From: Bactericera cockerelli | Lineage: Eukaryota > Arthropoda > Insecta > Hemiptera > Triozidae | DNA length: 64,000 nucleotides | NCBI GenBank assembly: GCA_024516035.1 | Contig: CM044958.1 | Span: 7,646,771 to 7,710,770 of the forward strand | Direction: 5' to 3' | Shown here: positions 1 to 11,000 of the stretch, in pieces | How the letters are laid out: every line of letters starts with the position of its first letter | Position numbering within the stretch: position 1 is the stretch's first letter | Translations under genes and position numbers: made by a program | The notes under the pieces: generated by a model | Seen by the model: the letters and a program-made list of their open reading frames with translations, nothing else | Told to the model about the DNA's origin: nothing | Database searches by the model: none

Positions 1-385
1 GGAAAAACTCGGTTTTTTATTTTAGGTTTTTATGATTTTTTTTTAGTTTTAATGGTTAAAAATTTGCTCGTTGCAATACATTATTTACACTATTAATTTA
101 TAGTATGGTAAAATAGACAATTCTTATCACGAAAAATCTATTTCTCCGAGAAGAAAACACTGCTAAGTTGACTTAAACTATCACCCTCCAGATTAACTAA
201 GGTACAAAAAAAAGTGAAGCAGAAGAAAGAAAACCAAGAAAAACAGATCACATAAAAATTATAAATAATTTAATGGAAATTGTTTACATCATCGAATCAA
301 ATGCTAGATGGTTATTTTTGTGACGTTTCCTTATTGGACAATTTAGAAAAAGTATTTTGAGCAAAATTTATACCAAGACTTTGTT
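1..385. other. AT-rich sequence, no feature seen
   Basis: No open frame, repeat family or RNA signal was recognised here. The stretch is AT-rich and lies downstream of the HIF gene's 3' end. Confidence 0.5.
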
Positions 386-390
386 TCAGA

Positions 391-845
391 AAGCACTCTC
401 ACTCTCGAAATCCCCAAATCTCACTTTCAACATTTTCTTTTTGGCTTTCTTTAAAATGGCAGGGTTCTCACATGTGAGCTGTTCCACTCAACTACTATAG
501 AGAAAAAGAAAGAAAGAAAGAACAAGAAGATTTATTTAGACTGTCAGCGCAAGACAGGTAGTCCCATTATGAAGATTAAAAAAAGACTTAGTGGTGCTGC
601 TCCCTGCACAGCAGGGTGTCTGCACCACAACCATCCAGAGATAGCCCACTTCTGTTTATATAACCTGATCAACTCTAATTAGATGAGAAGTTCATTATTT
701 GGTTTTTTCTTTATAACACAAACAATTCATTCAGCGAATTTGTGAAAGGGAATGAGATTTTATAAACAAAACTTCTGATTGGGTTATTTGAACGAAATTT
801 ATCGGTTGAGAGGGAGATGTGGAGATGTCGAGAGTGAAAATGCTT
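391..845. mobile_element. Fold-back MITE-like element, family M1
   Basis: Imperfect inverted arms face each other at about 391-430 and 805-845, with core CACTCTCACTCTCGAAATC on the left. The same arm sequence makes the compact palindrome at 1374-1505, so this looks like a longer member of one non-autonomous family. The interior holds an unrelated retroelement tail at 537-576. Confidence 0.55.
537..576 (-). repeat. LINE-type 3' tail fragment
   Basis: On the minus strand this reads ATAATGGGACTACCTGTCTT followed by GCGCTGACAGTCTAAATAA. The same tail ends the retrotransposon at 44363-44399 and recurs at 13097-13124. Confidence 0.6.
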
Positions 846-970
846 ACTGCGACAAGGCCAAGTTTTCGCATAACCCAGGTTGTGCATTTTCTTGTTTGTA
901 TACAGCTTTTATGGTGACATATATTATATAATCTGCATGTTCTGGCCGATTTTTTACTTTTTGTTGCCTA

Positions 971-1143
971 TGCACTGGTACAAGTGGTTAACGCGGTAGT
1001 CTGGTAATCCAGGTAGGGATCCGTTGATTCGAAACCCACCCAGTGTATGAATTTTTCCTCATTAAAATAAGTTTGTGACCACATAATAATAAGACTCTGT
1101 AATTGAAAATGCTTTGAGCTTTAACCTCGCGTAGTGGTTACCA
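971..1143 (+). mobile_element. tRNA-derived SINE, family A
   Basis: The head has a pol III box-A-like stretch (AAGTGGTTAACGCGGTAG) and a near-consensus box B (GATTCGAAACC). It is followed by the family body: CCTCATT, GTGACCACATAATAATAAG, then the hairpin module ending in GTGGTTACC. This is a diverged copy. Confidence 0.75.
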
Positions 1144-1373
1144 ACTGAAGAGTTCAGCGTTGTTGTTATTATAATTGGTCTCCACAAAGTATTGTCATCG
1201 AACTTTTTTCAAGTGAACATAATTTCAAACCATGTAATAGAAGAAGTACAACTTTCGCATGGAAAACATCTTCACGGAAACACAGACTAAGGAACACTCG
1301 GACGGGATATTTAATCCCAGAAGAAACTGGTTTCCTAAACTAAGCTATAAAAAATATACATGAACCAGAAGTC

Positions 1374-1505
1374 CATTCCAGCAACACTTTCCACTCTCAA
1401 AATCGCCGAATCTCCGTTTCAAACGTCACACAACGCACGCGTGATTGTGTGACATTTGAAAGGGAGATTCGGAGATTCGGAGAGTGGACAGTGTTTCTGG
1501 AACGG
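1374..1505. mobile_element. Compact palindromic MITE, family M1
   Basis: Two arms of about 58 bp (1374-1431 and 1445-1505) are imperfect reverse complements around a short loop, with core AACACTTTCCACTCTC. Transcripts would fold into a long hairpin. It shares its arm with the element at 391-845. Confidence 0.65.
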
Positions 1506-2500
1506 GCTCCAGCTATCGTGTATCCAGAGCGAAGGGCTCGGCTGTTTGAAGATTCAAGAACAGTGAACACATAACGGTTTCTTTTTCATTCATATTTCCC
1601 GAGGAAGTAAACATTTCTCTGACTTCGCGGCCGGAATTCGGACTTTTCGCTTGAGTCCAAGAGAAAAATCTAAAATATATATTTCAAAGACAAAACATTT
1701 CTTCAAACTCACTACCGAGAATTTAGGGCGATGATATCTAAAAGAATGGCTAATGTCTTAAGCGCCAAATGGAATAAAACTTTTTCCAATATTCTAGCAT
1801 GAACAAGGCCCCAAGAACAATTTATCGATCATTCGGGCTGTCTCTCTTAGACTCAGAGGTACTAGAAAAACTGTAAGGAGTCTACCTTATAATGAAGATG
1901 GAGCTGGATTACCAGTGATCTACTGTTAATATGTATACCATTTTTCTTCTTCACAGGGCGATGATATTAATGGACAAAATCGATAACTTGAGAATTTGCT
2001 TAGCATCAATTTTCCCTATCTAAGACATAACGCGACCCGAGACTTACATCCCTTTTAGTCTGGTTCATGTAGCAGCACCCCCAAAATATTTTCCACCAGC
2101 CGTGCGTGTTCCTACCCCACACGCGTTCAAGTAGTGTTTTATTTACAACACCAGTAAACGAAGGGAAGATTCAAGTACCTTTGACATTTTCAGAGACCTA
2201 CTCGGAATCACAATCAGTACCCTAAGAACTCCCTCAAACAACTACAACATGAAACAATACAATACTCTGTTTATCCTGCAAGAATGATACTAAAGAGTCC
2301 CTTCACTCTTATAGTCACAATTTTTACATCAACAAAAATGTTCAAATTGACCTAGAAAATATATCGTATACAATGAGGCTTTTTCAATGATCCTCTTACA
2401 CACCTATACTTACTTTACTTTTAGAGTTCAGAAATAAGAGTAAGACACTGATAGGAAACTCACGATTCTTACCACAAACTAAAAGTTATCAGAGTTCTGT
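1506..2500. other. Mostly unassigned sequence
   Basis: No gene was recognised. A short segment at 2255-2317 (TGTTTATCCTGCAAGAATGA core) is repeated at 32080-32141, so part of this stretch is a dispersed repeat. The rest looks unique. Confidence 0.4.
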
Positions 2501-2593
2501 TAATCACTTGAATCCACGCTGGAACCGGGACTTGAACCACCGACCTCCAGGTTACAAGTACGCCGCCTTATCGATCAAGCTACTGAGGTCGGT
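2501..2593 (-). mobile_element. tRNA-derived SINE, family D, fragment
   Basis: On the minus strand the head reads GACCTCAGTAGCTTGATCGA, then a box B in GGTGGTTCAAGTCCCGG. Family D is the commonest SINE in the window, with about twelve copies. Confidence 0.75.
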
Positions 2594-2902
2594 TTTCACC
2601 ACAGAATAATAAGCATTCTCTTTTGAATAATAAGTTCTCGGATATCCTTCAATGATATTTCTTGATATGTAGCATTTATTATTCAATTTCACCACCTCTG
2701 CGGATGGAAAGTATCAGTTTAACTTTTTACTTTACCAGAAGACTTCATATGATACCACAACTTATATTTATTTTGCTTTCAATAACCTTTTGAAGCATAA
2801 AAAGACTTAGAGTTAGTTATTATTGCTTTTATCAGTTTTACATTGTACAACCTTTGAAGTATAGAAAGTAATTCAGGTCTACTTCCTACTATCCGCGAGG
2901 TA

Positions 2903-3037
2903 GACATAGAAAGTATTTCCTCCTTACTTTCATCTACTTACATATGTGACATAGAAAGTATTTTCTCCTTACTTTCATCTACCCACATATGTGACATAGA
3001 AAGTATTTCCTCCTTACTAGCATCTACCCATATGACA
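2903..3037. repeat. 45-bp tandem repeat, 3 copies
   Basis: Units start at 2903, 2948 and 2993, each beginning GACATAGAAAGTATTT and containing CTCCTTACT. The third is diverged at its end. It lies downstream of the HIF stop codon. Confidence 0.85.
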
Positions 3038-3591
3038 TGAAACTGTCACTGCTTCCCACAATAGATTCTCTACCAAAAGTCCTGTTGTGGAACTCTATAG
3101 GAATCGAACGTATTTCAGCACAACTGAAAGAATAAACAAGGAATATTCCTTCTATCCTACCCATAAAGTAGATTTAGAAAGTATTGTACTCTTCTACACC
3201 CATAAAGTTCAATATCAGTCCTCTACAAACAGTCACCAAATCTCTTGAGGTAGGTATTTAAAGTATTTTATCCCTTTTGTTAAATTCGAGGCCACTTTAA
3301 CGTAATCATTGCGTCGCCCCTATTTCTTCCGTGTAATTCAACCCAAATTTCTACTACCCACAAGTCATGGCATCGTTTCTAAAAACCCTCACTAGAGATA
3401 GCTATACTTACATTATCTTTTGAGGTTTAGAAAGCATGTAGAAATGGAAGATTTTCAACTTCCCAACACACACAAAGTACAGTATTGTTTCTATACAGAG
3501 ACAAAATCTTTCGATGTAATAAACAAAGACTTCAAACAGAGCTTCTTAAAATGCACTATTGGGCAGTATCGAGTAGGAAGGAAGGAAGAAC

Positions 3592-3597
3592 TTTATT
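3592..3597 (-). other. Candidate polyadenylation signal for the HIF gene
   Basis: On the minus strand this is AATAAA, the first one found about 340 bases past the HIF stop. Cleavage would fall near 3570-3580. Transcript data are needed to decide; later signals could equally be used. Confidence 0.3.
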
Positions 3598-3607
3598 TTA
3601 TTTCACA

Positions 3608-3905
3608 TTTCTTCATTTAAAATCCCCTTTGAAGTACAATACCTTTTGTACTTTTAGAGTAGGTACGGTTTCTTCATTTTAAAATCCCCCTTGAAGTACA
3701 ATATCTTTTGTACTTTTAGAGTAGGTAAGGTTTCTTCATTTAAAATCCCCTTTGAAGTACAATGTCTTTTGTAACAACTCTCACTAGTCAATGTCAATGT
3801 CTTTTGTACTTTTAGAGTTTCTTCAGAGTAGGTACGGTTTCTTCATTTAAAATCTCCTAGAAGTACAATGTCTTTTGTACTTAAAGAGTAGGTACGGTTT
3901 CTCTC
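3608..3905. repeat. ~60-bp tandem repeat, about 4 copies, in probable HIF 3' UTR
   Basis: Units share TTCTTCATTTAAAATCCCC, GAAGTACAAT and CTTTTGTACTTTTAGAGTAG and begin near 3610, 3671, 3730 and 3838. The third carries an internal partial duplication. A single related unit lies reversed in the HIF intron at 5985-6045. Confidence 0.8.
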
Positions 3906-3933
3906 TCTCTCTCTACCGACAGGCCACACCTCC

Positions 3934-4220
3934 TCAATAATATTTATTACTACCCACAGCCACCTGACTCGTCCTGTTCGTAAGACAAACATAGCCGGCA
4001 CTCACATCACATCCGCTCACTAGCAGGTTCATCAGCACACTGTTGTGTCGCGCGGTCTGCGCCTGGCTTAGACCCGACTGTGCCGTCGCCGAGGGTGTCC
4101 GAGATCGCTTCCAGTAGCCCCGGTGGTCCCACTCAGGGGGCGTGGCACAGCGCTTGTTACTCGGGACGGAAGAGGCTTTCCTCTCCAATACTGATTGCGT
4201 GGAGCCGCCACTAGTGCTGC
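3934..4220 (-). CDS. sima: HIF-1alpha terminal coding exon
   Basis: This exon encodes the last 94 residues and a TGA stop at 3934-3936. The acceptor is TCTGGTTGCAG immediately before 4220, and the first two bases complete a Gly codon begun in the previous exon. A basic stretch (YWKRSRT) precedes the tail NSVLMNLLVSGCDVSAGYVC. By position the CDVS part aligns with the CEVN of the vertebrate C-terminal transactivation domain, so Ser replaces the asparagine hydroxylated by FIH. No LLRALD-like end is present. Confidence 0.88.
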
Positions 4221-4979
4221 CTGCAACCAGACGAGAACGTGCCAATATGGTGTTACTTTTACTTGCTTCAATACGAGTGTAATAGTATTTTTATTAATTC
4301 ATTAGTAGAAGAAGAAAAAAATCACTGTAGGTACCTTAGAAAGGCTGAATTTGATCAAATTATTATGATGATGGGCCTAAAAGTGAATTTTAATTTCAAC
4401 CCTAGAAAAATTTATTTATTTACAATTAAAAAAAAAAATTAATAAAAAAATTACAATACCCTAGAAATGTATATTAAAAACTAGTATGTTGTTCATTAAG
4501 GGTGCTCATGAGTAATATTAGCTCACATTAGGGCTTTTTTGAAATCGGAAGTATTGTATTTGATCATTCACGCTGTACACAATAATTTTAATGAAACGAA
4601 TTGTTCGGGGTAATAACATATTCTGTTTTATAATATTCCTAAAAATAAATACATGTATGTGCATTGTACAGATCATTATATGTACGTACAATAATTGTAG
4701 ATACGTATATTAATTTGACGACGGAAAAAAAAAAAAAAAAAAAAAAAACGAAGAAAAAAAAGGTTCTAATCTAAGCCCGGTATACAGTGACTCAACACTG
4801 CCTACAGCCATGGATATTTATTTATAACACATATTCCACAAATACCCTAGTGTTTTTAAAGAGAACACAAAACTTGTACTTTGTGAAACCAAATCATAGT
4901 TTATAGTTTATAATACAAAATAGAGGATAGGTTTAGACATTTTACTTAGTAATTGCTCTCGTTTGCAGGGCGTTAAGTA

Positions 4980-5021
<42 letters not shown>

Positions 5022-8000
5022 TCACTAGAAGATTGTCACACAGTAAAAATCACTGAACCGTAAAAGAAAAACTCGCAACAAAAAAAACCCTCACCTTTCT
5101 TGTTGGAATATTTGCCGTTATACTTTGTTGTGTGGTGTACGCCGCCGGGAGGGAGCCCGCCGCCCCCCGCATCCTCTGGCTCAGACTTGAGCAGCTTGGC
5201 GAGACTGCTTGACGCCGCCCGGGCGTCCAAAGTCCGCCCCCCGGTGGCGGCGGCGACTGAAGACTGGCTCTGGTGGAGGCTGGCGGTGGCGTGGCGACTG
5301 TGAGCGGTGGAGGTGTTTTTCGACCTGCAACAAGAGATGGGATCGTCCCCCCATGAGTAAATCAGCAGACCTCCGAGGCTCAGTGCTTGAGAGCATTAGT
5401 TGCTGACCCAGAGGTTGCGGGTTCGATTCCCGGCCGGACCAGAAATTCTGAGAAACCGGCACTTTGGGTCGCTGCGTTTGTGCCACCGGTGGCCCAACCG
5501 GTCCATTCCGTGCAGACACGTTTGTACCTCTGGTGGTACAACCGATAGTAATAATAATAACAAGAATAATATTGACAAAGGGCGTGATTAGTGCCTGAGA
5601 GGCAATCAATCTCTGCCCTCAACCGATCGTGAGAGTGTTAATAGAGTATAGAGAGAAGATCAGTATAATCAGTATAAAGAGAAGAGTGAGAAGTTGTACT
5701 AGATGTACATGAATATCAGAACATATCTGGACAGCTGTTTCGAGCTTATTTGCTCTCATCAGCAGGTAATAGTTCTGAATATTCATGGCATCAACAGACT
5801 AACCTCTCTATTTTAATCAGTATAAACAGAAAAGTGAGAAGTTGTACTAGATGTACATGAATATCAGAACATACCTGGACAGCTGTTTCGAGCTTATTTG
5901 CTCTCATCAGCAGGTAATAGTTCTGAATATTCATGCCATCAACTAACCTCTCTATTTTAATCAGTATAAAGAGAAGAGAGAATTTAATAATATACCCCCT
6001 AAAAGTACAACAGATATTGTACTTCAAGGGGATTTTAATGAAGAAAAAAAAATGTAAAATGAAATAAAATTTAAAAAAAAAAAAAAAAATCAATTGTGTC
6101 GGGGGGCACTCACCAGACCGACGCCTTGCTATGGCTGGACAGAAGGGGGTCGGACGTCGTGAGGGGTTTGGGCGGCGTGGGCCCCGCCCCCCACATGAGG
6201 TCGCCCGTGAGCAGGGGCAGGTCGTCGGGCGGCAGGGGGATGTAGGGCGCCCGCGAGACCGAGAGGTCCTCGCTGGAGGACACGAGTTCCAGGCCCCACA
6301 GGGAGTGCATGGAGTCCTCCAGCATCATGGGCGGCGAGTCCTCCATGCTGCTGAGGGAGGGGAGACTGCACGCGTCGGGGCTCTGGGGACACAAGAAGTG
6401 AAAGGGTGGGTTAGTTAAGCCGGTTTAATATCTAATCAATGCAAATGAAATAGGAGTAAGAACCGCCAGACATTGGGGGAATTTATGACATCATCTTGGT
6501 TTCGATGGACTCGGAAAGTAAGTAAGTAAGTTAAGCCGGTCAAACACCTACACGCATGTATGCATGAATAGGCAACAGGCTTTATAAATGGCCACACACG
6601 CTCATGCATGCATGCCAGTCAAGCCTGTTCATGCATGCATGTCAGTCAAGCCTGTTCATGCAAGCATGTCAGTCAAGCCTGTTCATGCATGCATACCAGT
6701 CAAGACTGTTCATACATGCATGTCAGTCAAGCCTGATCATGCATGCATGTCAATATGTGACTAGTTTGTACGCCTCCTCGTGGTTCACCTGGGCAACGCA
6801 TTGCCATGCGGTACTGACAATTTTGGTCAGATTTCCTGATCAAGTTTACTACATATATGTATTCTCACTTTGAGATGTGTAAAGTCATACAATAAATAAA
6901 TGTGGCCTGTTTTTAGGGAGGGAGGCAAAGGGACACAAGAAGTGAAGAGGATTGGGTTGGATAAGGAGGGAGACAAAAAACATTTACAGTCAAACATTGG
7001 ATAAAAGAAGAAAAAAAAATCTCTCTATTATAACTAAGTCTCTCCGAAGAGGTAATTGTAATTATTCTCTTAGGTAAATCTGACCTGAAAATTGTTCTCT
7101 TATATCAAGGTTTGACCCTATTACCGGGGTCTGCTAATTTCTTGTAAGGAAAATCGAGAATAGCCGGCGATTAGCTCAGTGGTAAAGATCGCTTGCCATG
7201 CGGAAGGTCCCGGGTTTGAACCCTAGAGCCGATGAAACATTTGTATTGAAAATTTGGTTACAGTAGTTTGTAAGGGATATCTTCCGGTGCGCTCGTGTTG
7301 AACCAGCATCTAAATGGGAAGTAATGTGTCACTTCTTGTTTCAAGTTTGACAACAGTGCAGGAAGAAAAAATTTCGCGTCCGACTTGGAAAAATTCTTGA
7401 ATTCTCAATGACCACTCTATATCTATATTAAATTGATAGCTTTTTTTCTCCTTTGGCTTAAGTAATCTCACGATTACTACTGTCCAACTTTCTATTTGAT
7501 ACCTACCGTAAATGATTTCAGACAACTCTGTAAAAAAAACTTCCTGTACCTACTGATAATACTGATATAAAAACACGGAAGTAATAAAATAATAAAGATA
7601 TTTGCATGAACACAGTGTGCACAACGGGTTTTCACCAGCTATTAAAAAATTGCCAATTACTATCGAGAAAAAAAAAATAATTACTCTTGTTTTCCCAAAT
7701 GAATATTTCCCGTTTTGTGTGGGACGATTTAATTTGATTCCAAGCAGATCAAATTTACTGCCATAACAGTAATTATTGTCGAACAAGTCTTGTGTACGGC
7801 ACATAAATTGAGTGACATTAAAACTATTGGAACAATCCTCGAGACATAATAATAATAATGCAGAAGTCTTGTCATCTTAGAAACCTGCAGACTGCAGAAT
7901 GGTCAGAAAATGCCTCAATATTCAGGAGTGAACCTCAGAAAACAAGACATGCACGTATTGCACGCGTCCACACTACACCTCTTTAATCCCCGGACATCGC

Positions 8001-11000
8001 TCAAGACCCAAAATGCTGTCTCTGTAAAGAGACCCCAGAGACAGCAAAACACATTCTCTGTGAATGTGGAGCAGCCTCTCACGCTCGACTGAAACACTCC
8101 TCAAGGCTAATTCTAACACCTAAAGAAGTTACCGGAATCAGTCCTAAAAGAATCTTAAGCTACATTAACAGCTTTGATCTCTTTTAGAGTTACAGGGACA
8201 TGTCACAAAAGATCTATTTGAGGTCGCAGTGACAAAGAGCTTTCGTAGCCGACAGCCCTACTTATACCAATGACCCACTCTAAAGGGCCAAACCATCCGC
8301 AAAGATTGTGATAGTAAGTATTATAATAATAATAATACTATTTAGTGGAAGGTAACCACCAGGCGAGGTTAATGCTTAAAGCATTTTCTACCACCTAACT
8401 CTCAGTATAAACAGAATAAACAGATCTTAGTACATGAAATTTTCGACATCAGCTGAGAACTGGCATGCAAGAGCTAATTAATCAGCTGAGAAGCTAATTA
8501 ATCAGCTAATTATCATGTTCAGACGTTTCTCTCAATCAATCAATTTGAATGGTACAATGGTTGATCTTAAACGTAATGCTTATCTCTTTATGAATGAGTT
8601 GATTATTGCTGTGTGATAAAATTCATACAACTGAGATATGACTGATAAGTGGTTTTGAAAAACATAATGCCACGTTTTTGTGTTTTTTACTCGACCAACT
8701 CTAACAAAATAACTTATAATAATAATAACACTAAGTGGAAGGTAACTACCACCTAAACCCTCAGAGTCTTATTAATATGTGGTCACAAACCTAAATTCAA
8801 TCATTGATTCAATCACTTGCTTTCGAGACTTTATTATTATTATTATACAACCTTTATTAGATATGTAGGTACATACCAATAATTATTTTAATAATGAAAA
8901 AATGGAAACAATATATATGTTGCAGGCCAAACTGTTTTTCAGGATAAACTAGTATATCCTAGGACAAACTAGTTTATCCTAAGGGCGTTCTGATAAACTA
9001 GTTTATCCTAGGCCAAAGTAGTTTATCCTAATGCACTTAGGATAAACTAGATTTTCCGGATTGAAATGTTTATAATTCAGTCCAAACTAGTTTGTCCTAG
9101 GACAAACTAGTTTATCCTAGGCACAACTGATTTTCAAACAATAAAAGAAAATGATAACAATAAAGTTATACGCACAAGATTAATAAGTCTTGTTTTACTT
9201 ATCCTGGGCAAAACTAAATAAAAGAATGAATTAAAATAAAGTTAAGTGCACGTAGAAGAAGTCTATTTGTTGTTACAAGATGTGCTCTTGTGACATTTTG
9301 AGTTGCACAAGATCTTCTTTTTCTTACATAGGCATCTATCAGTTGAACAACTTTTTGCACACAACTGATATTCTTAATTAAAGTGGTAAAGTCCTATGAT
9401 TCTGCGCTACCCACTAAAATTGTGACATAATAACACAAAGAAAAAGCATTATTATTATTATTAACGCACTGCCGTGTATTTGATTCTAATGTTGCATACA
9501 GAAAATAGATTTTGTGAAACCAAGTTGGCAATTATTATGAAAAATCGCAGTGGTGTAGGTACCTAGTTATTAAATATTCACCTACCTCTCATACAAACTC
9601 TGCAGAACACCATGTTTCGTGCCTATTTTGTAAAGCCCATCATCAGTTTACTTGAAGAATAATACCAATGAAGTTTCTGAGCTCTCCTCTATCTTTATCT
9701 ACTTCGGGTATAGGCACAGTAATATTATCTCTGATAAGTTACACCAACCAGCCAGTAATATTTGGCTGGTTGGTGTAACTTATCAGAGGACGACTTCATC
9801 CTTTTAGCTTGTTTCTCCAAATTCTTTTGAGCTCTTTTCAATACGCTCGGATGCAAGGTTCTCAGTGTCATGATGTTCGTCAGTTACTTGATCGTTAAAA
9901 ATCAAATAGACTTCTTCTACGTGCACTTAACTTTATTTTAATTCATTATTTTATTCAGTTTTGCCCAGGATCAATAAAACAACACTTACTTATCTTGTGC
10001 ATTTAACTTTTTTGTTATTATTTTATTTGAAAATCAGTTGTGCCTAGGATAAACTAGTTTGTCCTAGGACAAACTAGTTCGGACTGAATTATAAACATTT
10101 CAATCCGGAAAATCTAGTTTATCCTAAGTGCGTTAGGATAACCTACTTTGGCCTAGGATAAACTAGTTTATCCAAATGCCCTTAGGCTAAACTAGTTCGT
10201 CCTAGGATATACTAGTTCAGCCTGAAAAACAGTTTGGCCTGCAACATATACAATAAAAATGAAAATGAATTGAAAATATATAAAAACAAATGTCCTAACT
10301 AAAGGGCGGGGTTATTGCCTATGGCAATCTCTTCCACCCAGTGCCGGATTACCCATATGGCGGATTTGGCAGATGCCAAGGGCCCCGCGCTTTAGGGGGC
10401 CCCGCGCTTGAGCAGCTTACACTAGATATTATGAGTTTTTTAAAAAGCTCACACTAGGTATTATGGGTTTTTTAAAATCTTACACTATAGGTACTTTTGG
10501 ATAAAGAGTAAGAAGAAGATTGTAGTAAGAAGTCATTGTAGTCGCCTGCGGCGCTTTTAATAATTTTTTAAGATATCTTTTTGTGTATATTTTCCGAGTA
10601 CTTTACCCCATAACTTTGCAAAAATTTCGCCTGCGGCGCCGTCAAATTTACTTATCTTGATGTTTTGGATTATTTTTCAATTTCTACACATCTTACCTAA
10701 TGACATCTTTCTACACATATTCATTTCATAATATATAATTATTTAGATATTTCTACTATTATTCGGAAAAAATGTTGCCTTCGGTGTTATAAACGTCGTT
10801 TTGGATACTATTATGAATTGGTGCTCAGGACACTTGGCTTCGATTTCAAGGTTCTAAAAATAGTATTTTAGAGTAAACTCAGTACAATTTTGGGGCCCCG
10901 CGCCTTGAAATTGCCAAGGGCCCCGCGCAGCCTTAATCCGGCACTGCTTTCCACCCAATCCTTTAGGTCCTTGAAGCAAGGAATACAAGGACTTTGTCAA

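Larger units (their letters stand above)
5659..5965 (-). mobile_element. Retrozyme-like tandem array with two hammerhead units
   Basis: Two near-identical units with a 148-bp period each contain a hammerhead ribozyme on the minus strand, flanked by partial unit ends (CAGTATAAAGAGAAG and CAGTATAAA). A tandem arrangement of short units with type I hammerheads is the known form of metazoan retrozymes and of ribozyme-bearing repeats of Penelope-like elements. No reverse transcriptase is present, so mobility would depend on another element. It sits in the 789-bp HIF intron in the sense orientation. Confidence 0.8.
8916..10248. mobile_element. Fold-back element with ~340-bp inverted arms
   Basis: Arms at about 8916-9270 and 9903-10248 are near-complete reverse complements. 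They begin TATGTTGCAGGCCAAACTG and end TAAGTGCACGTAGAAGAAG. Each arm holds several smaller palindromes such as GGATAAACTAGTTTATCC. A possible 6-bp flanking duplication ACAATA is present. The interior has no transposase frame, a SINE E tail and a separate perfect hairpin at 9729-9788. Confidence 0.85.

Noticed and set aside
7163..7235. Possible functional tRNA-Gly(GCC)
   Set aside because: Box A, box B and an anticodon-like loop are present, but the acceptor stem does not pair and the SINE body follows directly, as in two other copies.
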